Shown here: one piece after another, positions 45,239 through 56,677 of the stretch
How positions within the stretch are numbered: position 1 is the first letter of the stretch
Layout: every line of letters starts with the position of its first letter
Origin: Lyophyllum atratum
Lineage: Eukaryota > Basidiomycota > Agaricomycetes > Agaricales > Lyophyllaceae
Length of the DNA: 64,000 nt
Assembly (NCBI GenBank): GCA_014905825.1
Contig: JACGCN010000020.1
Coordinates: 248,001-312,000 of the forward strand
Direction of reading: 5' to 3'
Program-made: the position numbers and the translations under genes
The notes under the pieces: model-generated
Database searches by the model: none
Told to the model about the DNA's origin: nothing
What the model saw: the letters and a program-made list of their open reading frames with translations, nothing else

Positions 45239-47243
45239 GTTACGCAGGCGGGTACTCAGTCGGCGACTAATGTCAAGACGGAATGAGCCTGAACGTGTGA
45301 ACTTGAAACTGTGAGAAGTGTGCCTTATTGTGCCTCCTCTGAGCTCTCCTTGAACTTTAACGCTCATCGTGATCGTCGCTCGTTCCTATTGACACTGTAT
45401 ATGGCGCAAGCTTTTTGCCTTTGCAGCAATCTAACATCTGTTCTACAGGTATGCACATCGATATCTTGATATGTGTGGCTTTTGCCCAGTCATTTTGAAG
45501 TCATCCATGGTCAAGAACTTATACTCCCTGATCAGTCCAATGCGTCGCGTCTCCCATATGGTTCTCGATACAGTGGATTTGGTGTGATCAAAACTGTTGA
45601 CAGGTCACGACGTTTTCAAACTGTCTAGCAGCAACTTTATCAATATGGTGTGTTGTATTCGTGAGTGCCGGACTCCTTCGGATCCGTTAATAACACAGTT
45701 TCTGACACTGACACTTCGAACTGTTCATAGGTTTTAGTCTGCAGATGTCATGTTCATGCAAAACATGACACGATCTGATGATGTGTCGTAGTACCATCGG
45801 TGTGCCTTAAAGCCCATGACCTATCGAGGCCACGAAGTGACTGTCGCATGTCATGCTTCTCCACCCCCACTTCGTAACTCTGCACCAACTTACGTATGCC
45901 GTGTTGTCGTCGCCGATCCATCACTGGCCTCATCAGTGTACTTACTTCGGCGCACGGTTGATATTCGGTATGATGGTATTGTCATTTATTTTATGCAAAA
46001 TATTGACGCAAGGACAGTTGCGGGCCAGGGCGTTCAGATGACCTCCACATCACAAGTCCTGGTTACCTGGGCACTATTGGCCAAGCTCGAAGCCCGTCGG
46101 GCCCAGCTCTCTTAGTACCTGTCTCGGTGCCTCAGTGATACCGTTGCGCAAACCACGGGCGTTCTCAATCCCGTTCCCAGATCCTGTTGTTCCGGGAGGT
46201 CTGAATGGGTCTGCAACTCGTTCGACGGCCTACTTGTGACGGGCGCTGGCGTATCTTTGGATACGATCACCTCTCTGGCACAGAACATTCCCTCAACATC
46301 GCGTGGACAATTGACCACCCGTGCTAGTCAATGGCAGCAGACCTGGCCTACGCACCCACTTACAAAGCCTATGATGTTGATGACCCAGACGCAGGGAGAT
46401 ACAAGGGCCATGATACTCGGTTAGTTCTCGCTAAGTTCATGAGTATCATCCTAACAATGATATCTAGAATCGAGATGGTGAAAAGGGAAAGGCACCCCAC
46501 GTACAAACGGAGTAGCGCACATGGCAATCCAAGGGCTGCGGGGTATCCGCGGAAAACACAAAGGGGTTGGTCGGTGTTCAAGACACGTCGTCCTCGGATT
46601 TTACGATAAGTAAGCGAACATTGCAGACCCGGATGATTGGTCAAGGACTTCACCCATCATATCGTGACCGCCATGGCCGTGAAGCCCCCATACCGGCGGA
46701 TTGCATTCAACATCCAATACTTGCCTAACCTATCTACACCTTATGGATCGTCACCATCGTGTTTTTTAGGGCGGTCTTCTCTTCTCATAAACCAACTCCT
46801 TTGGAATACTTGTCCCCAAATCGACAGCATGCTTGGGGATATCCCCCCACCGCAGTCTGCGTAAATGCGCTGTTCGCAAGAAAAACACGGGGTTCAAAGA
46901 TAGAATCAAATCAAGTTGGATAGCTCTTCCTGAGATACATGTGGATCATCGAAAACTCAGGAAATATGAGCCCTGTCGATTGGTAGAATGAGAAGATGTC
47001 TGTATGGTACGTCGCTAGTATCTACCGTGGTAATAAGCTAACTCCGTGTTGGGCCGTACTCGAGTTGAGTGATGAGGCAACTGGGGTAAAGCGGTCTCTC
47101 AACAATGAACACCTCCAAGTACTAGGGTCCATAGGCAAGGCATATGGAGCAGAACGCGCACACGGTTTTCCGTTACAGACAGGTCGCAATACAACACCAT
47201 CCGGTGCATCGTCAGCTTTCGTGGATAATTCGCAATTTCAAAA

Positions 47244-47330
47244 TCAACCGCGCGCCCACCGGCTTTTTCTCCCTCTCAGCCCAGCAGGATCTTCTGAGGT
47301 CACCCGACGCCCAGCATCAACCAGAGGTAG
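47244..47330 (-). pseudogene. Diverged copy of the ATG27 3' end
   Basis: On the minus strand the peptide RVTSEDPAGLRGRKSRWARG resembles the end of the neighbouring ATG27 protein, VPSEDPAVLRGRDMGAEG. The underlying DNA also matches (CCAGCAGGATCTTCTGAGG against CACAGCCGGATCTTCAGAGG). The match covers only a few dozen bases, so it is a short duplicated scrap, not a gene. Confidence 0.4.
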
Positions 47331-47690
47331 AATGACGAGCTCAAACGAGCTGAACGAAACGACTACAAACTCACGAACACCCTGACTGTGATTTGTGAGC
47401 TTCGAGGCGATGCGAGATCGGCACTCGTTGGCCTTAAAAAACAACACTGCACTCTCCCGTCGGGCCCTCGGGCCAGGTGTTCGAGAGCGACTCGCAGCTC
47501 TAAATAATCAGCAAACACACCGCGCGCGCACGTCACACGTCATACATCCGAGTCTGTCTCTAGGCCTCAAGTCCGCAGCATCCTCAACGGTCACCCGACG
47601 CCGCCGCGAGCTGCTTGCATTCAGATGACGAACCGGTATGGATTCTATTATTGGACCTCAGGGATGCTCGAGTGGAAATGTGTCCGCAGA

Positions 47691-48051
47691 CCTCAGGGAA
47701 TGGTTGGGAAGCCACACACCTGGTTTACTATCTCTTTAACAACTTCAAGGGTCATCATATGGCGGTCTATGATGCCCCAGGCCTCTTATATGTATTTGAA
47801 TTGCGACAAGGGCTAGATTTACTCATTCTGTTAGCAAAACGATACCCTCTCTTCGCTTCATTTGTCATCTCCGGCGAGGAGAATTCAATGAACCTCGCTC
47901 CTCTTTTCTGCGCGAAGTGACGATGATAACTACCTGCCATCCTGGTAAGGAATGTGTTGATATACCTTAGGATTCCCTGGGGAAGCCACCGCCTAATTTC
48001 CTGTCTCGTTAGATACACCTCCAGGGTCATCATGCGGCAACCCATGACGCT
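47691..48051 (+). repeat. Imperfect direct repeat, about 86-bp units
   Basis: Units at 47691-47776 and 47965-48051 share GGGAAGCCAC, CCT..TTT.CTGTCTC and the block AGGGTCATCAT, roughly 70 percent identical by eye, 274 bases apart. Confidence 0.4.
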
Positions 48052-48560
48052 TCAGCCCCAGTCAAAATTGAATCGACGCAGATATTATGTGAGCCAGTCC
48101 CATCAGGACGACCAACTGATCGAGTAGAGGGCTCATCTGGCGATAAAAATAGGGACTGAGAAAGGGTTAAATCGCGTATCAACGATAGAATGAGCCCTGT
48201 TCTAGATTGAATCCGCAATTGAATGGCGGCGGGTTGAATGAACGCAATTCATTATGAGCGCGACGGCCTACCGTTGCTGGCTCAAGGGTAGTAAATTTCT
48301 CAACACACACGTTGACGGTCGCCGAGCTTTTGCAACCCCTTCTTCTTCGGTATGATTAAACGTATGCCGTGCATTCCCCTTGCTTAAACCTAAGTTTGGC
48401 CTGAGCAGCTGCCATCTGAAATCCTAGATCTATAGGCGCAGGGAGGTTTCTGCGCGCAGCTTCCCTGATAGTCATCATATGCCCTTCAGGTGCCAATCGT
48501 CTTGACTTGAATCTAGTACAGGAACAGATACCTTAAATAAATATACATGCGGTCAAAAGT

Positions 48561-50104
48561 CTATAGGCGCGTGACCCCCTCTGCACCCATATCCCTCCCC
48601 CTCAGCACAGCCGGATCTTCAGAGGGTACAGCTCCTCCCACAGCGCCAGCACCAAGAGCAGGAGCAGCCGCAGCTGGCGGGGGCACAACCGCAGGCCTAG
48701 CATTACCAACGTCCCCGACGTCGTCCTCGTCCTCATCCCCGCCCAGCATGAACTCCCGCTCCTGCATTGAGCTTTCCAGGTCAAAGCCTTTCGGCCTATG
48801 CTTCTCCTTCCTTGTAGGCTGGGCCGCGGGTGGCTGAGATGGGGCGCTAGGCTGCGCGGGACCCAGCTGTGCCGACATCAACGCCTGATGAGAGACTGGG
48901 TTGATTTCAGTCCGCCGTGCCCCTCCTGACGTCGTCCGCGCATGCTGTGGCCGTACAAATCCTCCGCCTCCGCCCGCATCTTCGCCACCCTCTCTCGGGG
49001 TGGTACCCGCCTGGTGGCTGACGGGGTTGATGCCGCCCGTGCTCTGTGCTGAGCTGGGGAATGCACCTCCACCAGCTGAGGGCGCGCCGAAGTCGTTTGT
49101 GTTCATGATGCCGTACCCGCCGCCGCCGCCGCCATGGCCACCCACGAGGTCTTTGATCCAGTCGAGGGCTTCTGAGGCGTGGTACCGCATGCTCTCGAGG
49201 GAGAATTTGGGGATTTGATCGACACCGTGAAGGTTGAGGACGAAGCGGTTATAGATGGTGCCGGCGACAAGGTACAAAACGGCGAGGGATATGAGGCTTG
49301 GGGTGGAACGTTAGTGGCGTGTATGGGCGTGGATAACGTAGGAAGGGGACTTACAGGGCGAAAAGGAAACCAAAGAAACCCCATGCTCCAGCAGGCTCGT
49401 TCGTTGGGCACGCGACCTGGGGTCAGGTCAGGAAGGATAGCTTGGATGTGACGAAACTCTGACGTACGTGGGTTCGCCATTCGAGGAAGAATGCACATGC
49501 TTCTTCGTCGTCGCCAGGTGGGAGTTGTGCCACGAGCCGAGGCGAACCAGGTCCATAGGTAGCGGTATCGCAGACAAACTCAATCACGGTGGACGCGCGT
49601 ATCTTGGTGTCTCCATCTTTGGATTTACAATACGAGCCGTTCGTCAGAGTAATACGAGGTTTTGACTCTTGAATTGATAATTTCGTGTTTACGGCTCTGT
49701 TAGAAGCATCGTCAGAATGGTTCGATATTAAACGCAGGTGTTTCCGCGAGAGATGGAGCTTCTACGAAAGAGACTCACCCAATAGAAAAGTCTCTATGGC
49801 CTCCTCGGACAAAACCACCGACCTCAGCCTCGTTTACATCCTTCAGGCCGTGGGTTTCTGTGACCAGGGGTCTGCAGACATTTATCACAAGCAGGTGGTC
49901 GCCTGGCGTCCTAAGTTCGTAATCCTTACTAGACCGAACGTCAAGATAGTAAGTTCTGAGAACCCCCGGGATGCAGCAGGTCACATACTTTGCTTTGAGT
50001 GGATTCAGGTCATAGTACTTTCCGCCGTCATGAATCGTGCATGGCATCTCATCGTCGGCCATGCATCCAAGCACACCGAGCGCCAGCAGAGCTAGCCATC
50101 GCAT
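48561..50104 (-). CDS. ATG27: Autophagy-related protein 27 (type I membrane protein)
   Basis: ATG27 is a single-span Golgi/endosome/vacuole protein needed for normal Atg9 traffic in autophagy. Exons: 50104-49989, 49928-49779, 49696-49468, 49416-49355 and 49296-48561; about 430 residues. The signal peptide is MRWLALLALGVLGCMAD. The lumenal mannose-6-phosphate-receptor-like domain shows HDGGKYYDLNPLKAN, LVINVCRPLVTE, VGGFVRGGHRDFSIG, TLTNGSYCKSKDGDTKIRAS, FVCDTATYGPGSPRLVA and CAFFLEWRTHVACP, with the expected paired cysteines. The membrane span is WGFFGFLFALLISLAVLYLV, followed by GTIYNRFVLNLHGVDQIPKF. The cytoplasmic tail is long (about 230 residues), Gly/Pro/Ala-rich and ends in an acidic stretch. 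It shares a 170-bp divergent promoter with NUO49. Confidence 0.93.
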
Positions 50105-50274
50105 TGTGGAGGAACGCGGTGCTGCGCAGACCTACGTCGTGGAAACAGTTGTAGGTACTTCAGGTTGGCGCCGTCACGCAATGATAGGAGTGACGTGTTA
50201 CGGTTACGCGAAATTGTCACGCTGTTCCCGCCAAATTCCGAAGTTCAAGGTGCTCACTGTCCACAACGACGAAC
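50105..50274. promoter_or_regulatory. Shared 170-bp divergent promoter of ATG27 and NUO49
   Basis: The two ATG codons, on opposite strands, are only 170 bases apart, so both promoters and 5' UTRs must fit here. A clear TATA box is not visible on either strand. Confidence 0.6.
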
Positions 50275-52417
50275 ATGGCCTCCATGTTGCTGCGTTCGTT
50301 GGCTCGCCCGACGAGAACGACTGCAGTGTCGCGGCTGCTTCGCAGGAATATCTCTGCTTCGACTTCTCTTGCGCAGGCTGAGCCTTCGCTGCCCGACCCA
50401 GTGACAAAAAATGTTTTCGACTACCATACAGTGGAGGATCTACATGGAATGGCTGCAGCTGAGATCCTTGCGGATCCATCTTCGCGGAAAGACTCTAAAA
50501 TGAGGCATTTTACTGGTATGTGGTGTTCGCGACTCTACGAGTATATGTCCTGACTGAAGCGGGGGTTAGTTAATTTTGGGTCAGTTGCCAGACTTGGATA
50601 CAGAGAATTTTCTGACTAGGATACGCAGTCCACAACATCCTGCCGCTCACGGTGTGTTACGTATGATTCTTGAACTGAACGGAGAGGAAATCCTTCGGGC
50701 CGATCCAGTGCGTCACAACTCTACTCCATTAAACCCATTGTCCTCATTTACTTTCAAAAGCACATTGGTCTCTTGCATCGCGGAACAGAGAAGCTAATCG
50801 AATACAAGACCTATATCCAAGCACTACCCTACTTCGATCGTCTCGACTATGTTTCCATGAGTACGTCCGTTACACCCTACAATCATACTTCGCATTTATT
50901 TTTCCAACAGTGACCAACGAGTTGTGCTATTCACTTGCAGTTGAGAAGCTGCTCAACATCCAAGTGCCTGAGCGTGCCCAGTGGATCCGCACGATGTTTG
51001 GCGAGATTACCCGAATTCTCAACCGTCTGTCACCCCTTTCTCACCGTGTCGGACCGCGTTTGACGTCCCCCCTGCAGATCTCATGGCCGTCCTTACGCAC
51101 GTCATGGATGTCGGTGGTCTCACCCCTTTCCTATGGGGCTTCGAAGAGCGAGAGAAGCTCATGGAGTTCTACGAACGCGTCTCCGGCGCTCGGCTGCATG
51201 CAGCCTACGTCCGACCAGGAGGCGTCGCGTTCGATATGCCCCATGGACTCCTAGACGACATCTTCAAATGGGCCACTCAGTTCTCGAGCAGAATAGACGA
51301 GATTGAAGAGGTCGTGAGTGGGAACAGGATATGGAAGGAGCGGACAATCGGTATCGGTGTCGTGACAGCTAAGGAGGCGCTCGACTACAGCTTCAGCGGC
51401 GTCATGCTGAGAGGAAGCGGCGTCAAATGGGACTTGAGGAAAGTCCACCCGTACGACAAGTATGCCGAGGTACGTAAACATACACACCACCAATAGTAGG
51501 ATCCTCGTGGCTGACTTCCGTATCTAGGTGGAATTTGACGTTCCCGTTGGCAAGAAGGGCGACTGCTACGACCGGTACCTATGTCGTGTCCAGGAGATGC
51601 GAGAGAGTCTGCATATTATCGACCAGGTGTGTTTGTCCCCGAACCATGCCCGAGACGTTCGTTGACGTTTTTTTTTTGTGCAGTGCCTGAACAAGATGCC
51701 GATGGGCGCCATCAAAGTCGATGACCATAAGCTCGTGCCCCCTCCCCGTGCAATGATGAAGGAGAGCATGGAGTCTTTGATCCACCACTTCAAGGTCTCG
51801 ATCGCCTTTCTTACTCAACCCCGAAGCGTCTGACATTTGGGGTGCTTGCAGATTTTCAGCGAGGGGTACTCCGTGCCTCCGGGCGAGACGTATACCGCGA
51901 TTGAGGCCCCCAAGGGAGAGATGGCAGTGTATCTCGTCTCGTAAGCCATTGTCACAGGTCTTTTCATAGAGCCGGGTCTAACATAGTGTATACCTTCCCT
52001 TTGCAGCGATGGCACCAACCGTCCCTACAGATGCAGCATCCGCGCACCAGGCTTTGCCCATCTCGCCGGGTCGGATTTCATGATGAGACGTACGCTGGTT
52101 ATTTCATTTTCCCTCACTGCTCCACTAACGCGCTCTATCTTTCATCCAGATGTCAGAACTACCTTTCTTTACCAAATTTGATGCGCGTTTACTGACCTTG
52201 GCGTTTCCCCCATCTAGCACATGCTCGCGGACGCGGTCGCGATCATCGGAACTATGGTACGCCGTATTTTCCCTAATAGCCCCATTCTCCAACTGATACA
52301 TTAAACCTTTTTTCCTTTTCCCTTATAGGACCTGGTGTTCGGGTACGTGCTCTTCGTTCTAATCTATACTGAATGCGGGCTGACGTTGATTGTTTCTCCA
52401 GTGAGGTGGATCGGTAG
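50275..52417 (+). CDS. NUO49: NADH:ubiquinone oxidoreductase 49-kDa subunit (complex I)
   Basis: Core quinone-site subunit of mitochondrial complex I. Exons: 50275-50515, 50570-50579 (10 nt), 50629-50707, 50761-50860, 50911-51024, 51078-51469, 51528-51626, 51684-51794, 51852-51940, 52007-52089, 52150-52151 (2 nt), 52218-52256, 52329-52342 and 52402-52417. The head [20 protein letters not shown] is a mitochondrial presequence. [15 protein letters not shown] carries the quinone-site His; [20 protein letters not shown] and [20 protein letters not shown] carry the Tyr. [70 protein letters not shown] and the ending IIGTMDLVFGEVDR complete the family signature. The 2-nt exon completes one codon between MMR and HMLAD. 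The gene looks intact. Confidence 0.95.
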
Positions 52418-53889
52418 AACGTCAAAAGTCGAGGTCAAGGGTAGAGTTTCGTTATGTCTTGCGCACGAGATACACACCGCAGAGAGAGGAGTTGAGGGAA
52501 ATGTATATCCATATTCTCACCATCGCCGTCGGCCCGCACGCCATGGTTTTGATTGCCTGAAGTCTGAAGATTAAACCAAGCTTGGAACCGGCGGGTTGAA
52601 GAGGCACCCGTCCTAAAGGTCTTGAGACGCAGACACTTACGACATGGGGGGGGTTCAAACGTTCACCCAATGCATCGCGAGCCAATCTCGCGATTCAGAT
52701 CGATCCTTGGCGCCGATTATTGTCCACCCCCTCCTCGATAGAGGTTACCTTTGTCAGCCCCTCGTGCAATCCCCGTTCCCGACGTGCGAGCCAATTATAG
52801 AACTGCTGCACTCTATCATCAGACTCTATCAGACACACAACACATCACCGGAGCGCACTCTGAACCCGTGCCCCGATATTCGGCTTGTGTTCGGCGCTCT
52901 ACGCAATTGCGACACCCGTCAGTACGCTCTGTGAGGCTCTTGGGACTTTGTATGTCCCTTATCCCGCCGTCCGTTGTTGAACGCCAGATTCTATAGTGGA
53001 GGCCCGTGTCCTGTTGTAGTGAATGTCAAAGAGTGAACCCCCTTTCGAGGAGTCGTTCCCGCGATTTATGAAATGCCGGCATGTTTGCAGTCAGGCTTCT
53101 GACGTGAATCGGGATTTGTTGACATTCCATGAACCCGTTGACGCCCATATAACTTTACAGAATTGCAAATTGCAAATTACCAATGTCCACCTCCGTATAG
53201 TATTTGGGTTTGATACTTTGTGGGTATGGGCGTCTCGCGATGCTAGGAACCACTAGTTTGATCATGAACATGAGGTGGGCTCGGCAGGTAGCAGCGAGGA
53301 AAACGGCGTTTGGGAAATGATATGTAGAGGAGATGGTGTCGGGGAAAACATATGCAGAACGGAACTTGATACGTATGGGGCGGATGGTAGATACTCGGTC
53401 CGGATGGCGCCTGAGTAGGTGTCCGACGTTCAACGCGGATATGAAAGGTGAAAGCAGACTGAACAACTCTAGAATGTCGGTCTAGAGTCGAGATATCGAT
53501 CACAACATTAACATGAGGTCGTAGCAGCAAAGAAAACATCAATGCGTGTAACTAGATGCAGATACTGGGAATGGGTGTTGTGACAAGGTGTGGAAAGTCC
53601 AAATACCCGGGATGGCGATGCGATGTGAATGAATGACGATGCAAAATGCGAATGAATGAATGGTGTACAAATGCGGAGTGTGTAGATAGCAGTACGAAAC
53701 GAATGAGTGGTGTTGTTACAAATGCAAAAAATGAGGGTGTACACAGTACAGGGTGAACGGAAATCGTGAAGAGATATAAGTATATGCGTCGTTTTGAGGG
53801 GAGGCTGGTTCGTTAGTTCAACAGTGCAGAGTGAAAGGAGATCGTAAAGAAACATAAGTATAGGTGTCGTTTTCGGGGAGGCTCGTTCG
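52418..53889. other. Intergenic, 1.5 kb, no gene seen
   Basis: Overlapping minus-strand frames between 53155 and 53855 are rich in His, Thr and Phe and show no motif. From about 53500 the sequence becomes repetitive, with GAATGAATG-type runs, and passes into a tandem duplication at 53749. Confidence 0.45.
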
Positions 53890-53899
53890 TCAGTTCAAT
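53749..53899 (+). repeat. Tandem duplication, units of 74 and 73 bp
   Basis: 53749-53822 and 53827-53899 align from end to end with about 80 percent identity by eye: shared blocks are ATAAGTATA, GTCGTTTT, GGGGAGGCT and GTTCGT.AGTTCAA. The right unit overlaps the stop codon of the minus-strand gene that ends at 53890. Confidence 0.8.
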
Positions 53900-55423
53900 A
53901 CGCTCATGCAGACGACATGGTTCAAGTCCATCAAAAGCTGCGATACGAGGTTCTGGGTCCTCGCATCATTGCGCTTCTCCATCTTCCTGAGGTCGGTTCG
54001 GATACTTCCTTCGCCCGCGACCGTATAAAGTGATTCTCGGGTGGGGTCCATATCGGCCTTCCACTCGCTCGCTGCGTCCCACATCCACGCCTGCACACCA
54101 GAAGAGCTGTGGATCTTCGGGAGGCGGCCCATGACGAGATCGCGGTGGCTTTCCTCGCGGCCCAAGAGCGTAAGGAGACTCATAATCTCGACATACAGCT
54201 CTCCATGGATAACCCAGTGGATATGGCTCCTCGTGCTGTTCTCGAGATACGCACGGACGACTTCCAGAAGAAACGACGTCGACAGGAGCAGGCGGACCGA
54301 GCGGTGGATGTGCTCCTCCAGCGGCAGCCAAGAATGGAGCGCCTGCAGGGTGGCCGTGAAGGACTTGTTGAAGCGTTTGGAGAAGCGCTCCTCCGCGTTA
54401 GAGGTGACGAATTCCAGGAAGACGTTTCGGTCGAACTCTGGGACCGGCCAGATGTTCGAGCCGCAGACGTTTTCGGCGGTAGCGGTGTATTCTTTATCAA
54501 AAAGACCCAGTATCTCGAAGATTGCGACGGCGCGGCCGCGGCTGCAACACTTCCTGAGACGGCACTGGCTGCCGGTGGCATCGCAACGTGGCCCGCAGTC
54601 AATTGGCTGCACGCAGCCGCGACAGTGTGTAGTCGAACACCTGTCGCAGGTCAAGTGAAGTTGTTTCCCAAGTGAAATATCGACCAGCGGTTCCTGATGT
54701 GGGCACGGTTAATCGAAGCAGGGGTGTGGCCGGGGGTTTGGGGAGGCTTACCACGTTCATCTTTGTGCCGCATTGAGAACAAAGTGGTGACCTGGTGAAC
54801 AGCTTAGTGTGCTCACGCAACTCCTCCGCAGCATTCTTCACAGAAGGTGTTTGCTGAACGGGTGGAGCCGCGACGGCTTTGGTCTGCGTGGCAAGTGATG
54901 GCGTCGATACCCTTTGTGTCGATACGCGGGGAGGTGACGTCGGAGCAGCAGTGGAGCGGGTTGGGGCCTGGTCATGTTGGGGTGGGATGAACGGTTCGAC
55001 AACTATGCTCGGCGTGCGCCTTCCTAGAAGAGACCGCGAAGTCGACGACCTGATCGATGTAGCCGCCGTCCGATCCAGTTGCGCAGTCTTCCTCGAGCTG
55101 TAGTAAAGCAACCGCTCGTCTTCCTCTTGCAAACGGGCCGCCATTACTGCATCCGCTCGTACTTGCTCTGAGCGACGTAAAGATTCTCTGCGTTCGCTCT
55201 CTCTCCGGGAGATGAGTCCGTCCTCGAGGTGCCTGCTGTACCTGGCAGGCGCTTCACCCATTGTGGGGAAACCAGATTGATATTGGGCAGGGTAATACGG
55301 CTGTGGCGGCCATACGACCCGCTGAGGTTGGTATACGGTGGCCATCTGTGAGATCGGGCGAGGATGGTAGGCTGGATATTGCCTGGTATTAGAATGGGTG
55401 CCTCCTAGGTGGTCGTTAGACAT
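53890..55423 (-). CDS. Cys-rich RBR/ubiquitin-pathway-like protein
   Basis: Two exons, 55423-54752 and 54693-53890, joined by a 59-nt intron (GTAAGC...CATCAG); about 490 residues. Residues 1-200 are disordered and Arg/Ser-rich with a charged helix (EQVRADAVMAARLQEEDERL). A zinc-binding block begins LCSQCGTKMNV, continues LTCDRCSTTHCRGC, CGPRC and QCRLRKCC, and passes into RAVAIFEILGLFDKEY. Cys spacing resembles the IBR/second-RING part of RBR ubiquitin ligases, and the RA.AIFE.LG.FD stretch occurs beside ubiquitin-conjugating domains in fungal proteins, as I recall. No E2 fold is recognisable after it, so the C-terminal region (about 200 residues, helical) is unassigned or truncated. A ubiquitin role is inferred, not shown. 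The stop lies inside a tandem duplication. Confidence 0.65.
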
Positions 55424-56677
55424 CAGAGAGTGCGATTAGGCCTGATTGACCAGCGAACACTCACTTTACACAGCACAAGGACTATTGTACTCGACAGCAC
55501 AGACCTGCGGTTGCGTCGAGACAGTCGTTGATGGTGGAAGCCCCGGAGAGGAGGATTTGGAATAAAGGTGTGGGCTAGGGGCTTAGGTCATACAAATAGC
55601 GCGTGTCCTTTTGTAGTCTCGGCAAAACTCCACAACACGTTTTCTGCACAGCTCCCTAGCTCCAAATCACACATGCATCCTACACGTTTTTCGGTGACAC
55701 GAACGAGATTGATCCTTGCTGCGTAGAACACATGGCCTCCCCGACTGGAGCTACCAGGAGGAGGGCAATAGTTGTCACCCCAAACATTTGCCTCGTGTTT
55801 TCTGGACACTGAGTACAAGTCCGTGTTTCAGGGCTGAAGAGTGCCCTCAACTTCAGCGACAGGTGAATCTCAACCGTGGGCGGAGTCAAGCTGTCAGTCC
55901 AATTCGATGGCACATAGCTGGATGAGAAGTCCTTTTGCTCTGTAATGTCGGTGGTCCCAGTGCAAAATTAATAGTTTTTGTCGGAGGACTCGTCCCCCAG
56001 CATCACCACCTCTCGGCCAGTTATTCCGCCATCCATTTCGTATGGAGAGGCAGCCTTACTTGGGTTTCCTTGCCAGAAATCAAAGCGGCACTGATACATG
56101 GAGAGAAGCGTTACATTCATCTGCGCACGCTGGTCCGAAGCTCATTTGACCCCATTTGGCAGGCATATCGAACGCCGTACTTGTAAACATCGCGAGTACT
56201 GAGTTCTCCAACATCTCAAAATTTTACATGATCTCGTACCAGTGGAACGATGTGAACCTGTTCGACTAATAGCTCGAGCTTTATGACCAACTCCACCGTC
56301 CTATTTCGGGACTTCTGTCGATGCCGCTGTGCAGTAGACCATTGAACTTTTTTCATCTCTGGGTTCTTGTCAGTGGGTCATGTGGATCTGCTGCCGGGCT
56401 ATCGTTCCAGCTCCCCATAGTCGGCCAGCCGCGCTATGTTTAGTTATGCAGGAAAAAACGAACGCCGAATGGAGTGCTTCAACCGTCGGAGGGTAGAGCG
56501 TTCAGTGAGTGGGCATTGTAGCAGTACTTGCGTTGGGATATCCAAAGCGTCACATACATAGCATACGAAAACAAAACCTGAAGCAGCAATAGCAACAGCA
56601 GAGCAACCATACAAAATATACAAGGGTCATCATATCAGTCACGCCAGAGGTCCCCCACCGCCCACGCCTATCGCAGG
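55424..56677. other. Intergenic, 1.25 kb, no gene seen
   Basis: Short frames (up to 83 codons) on both strands have no motif. The left end is the promoter of the Cys-rich gene; the right end is the 3' side of ENP1. Confidence 0.45.

Larger units (their letters stand above)
45368..48560. other. Gene-poor region, 3.2 kb, with local duplications
   Basis: No intact gene is seen. Frames such as 46996-47385 and 47615-47920 have no known domain. Two features stand out: a sequence resembling the ATG27 C-terminal tail at 47244-47330 and an imperfect direct repeat (47691-47776 and 47965-48051). Confidence 0.4.

Noticed and set aside
53155..53855. Overlapping His/Thr/Phe-rich minus-strand frames
   Set aside because: Low-complexity translation of repetitive, GAATGAATG-like sequence with no motif.
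54041..54675. Plus-strand frames of 188-205 codons
   Set aside because: Antisense shadows of the Cys-rich gene on the minus strand, which has coherent zinc-ligand motifs and a clean intron.
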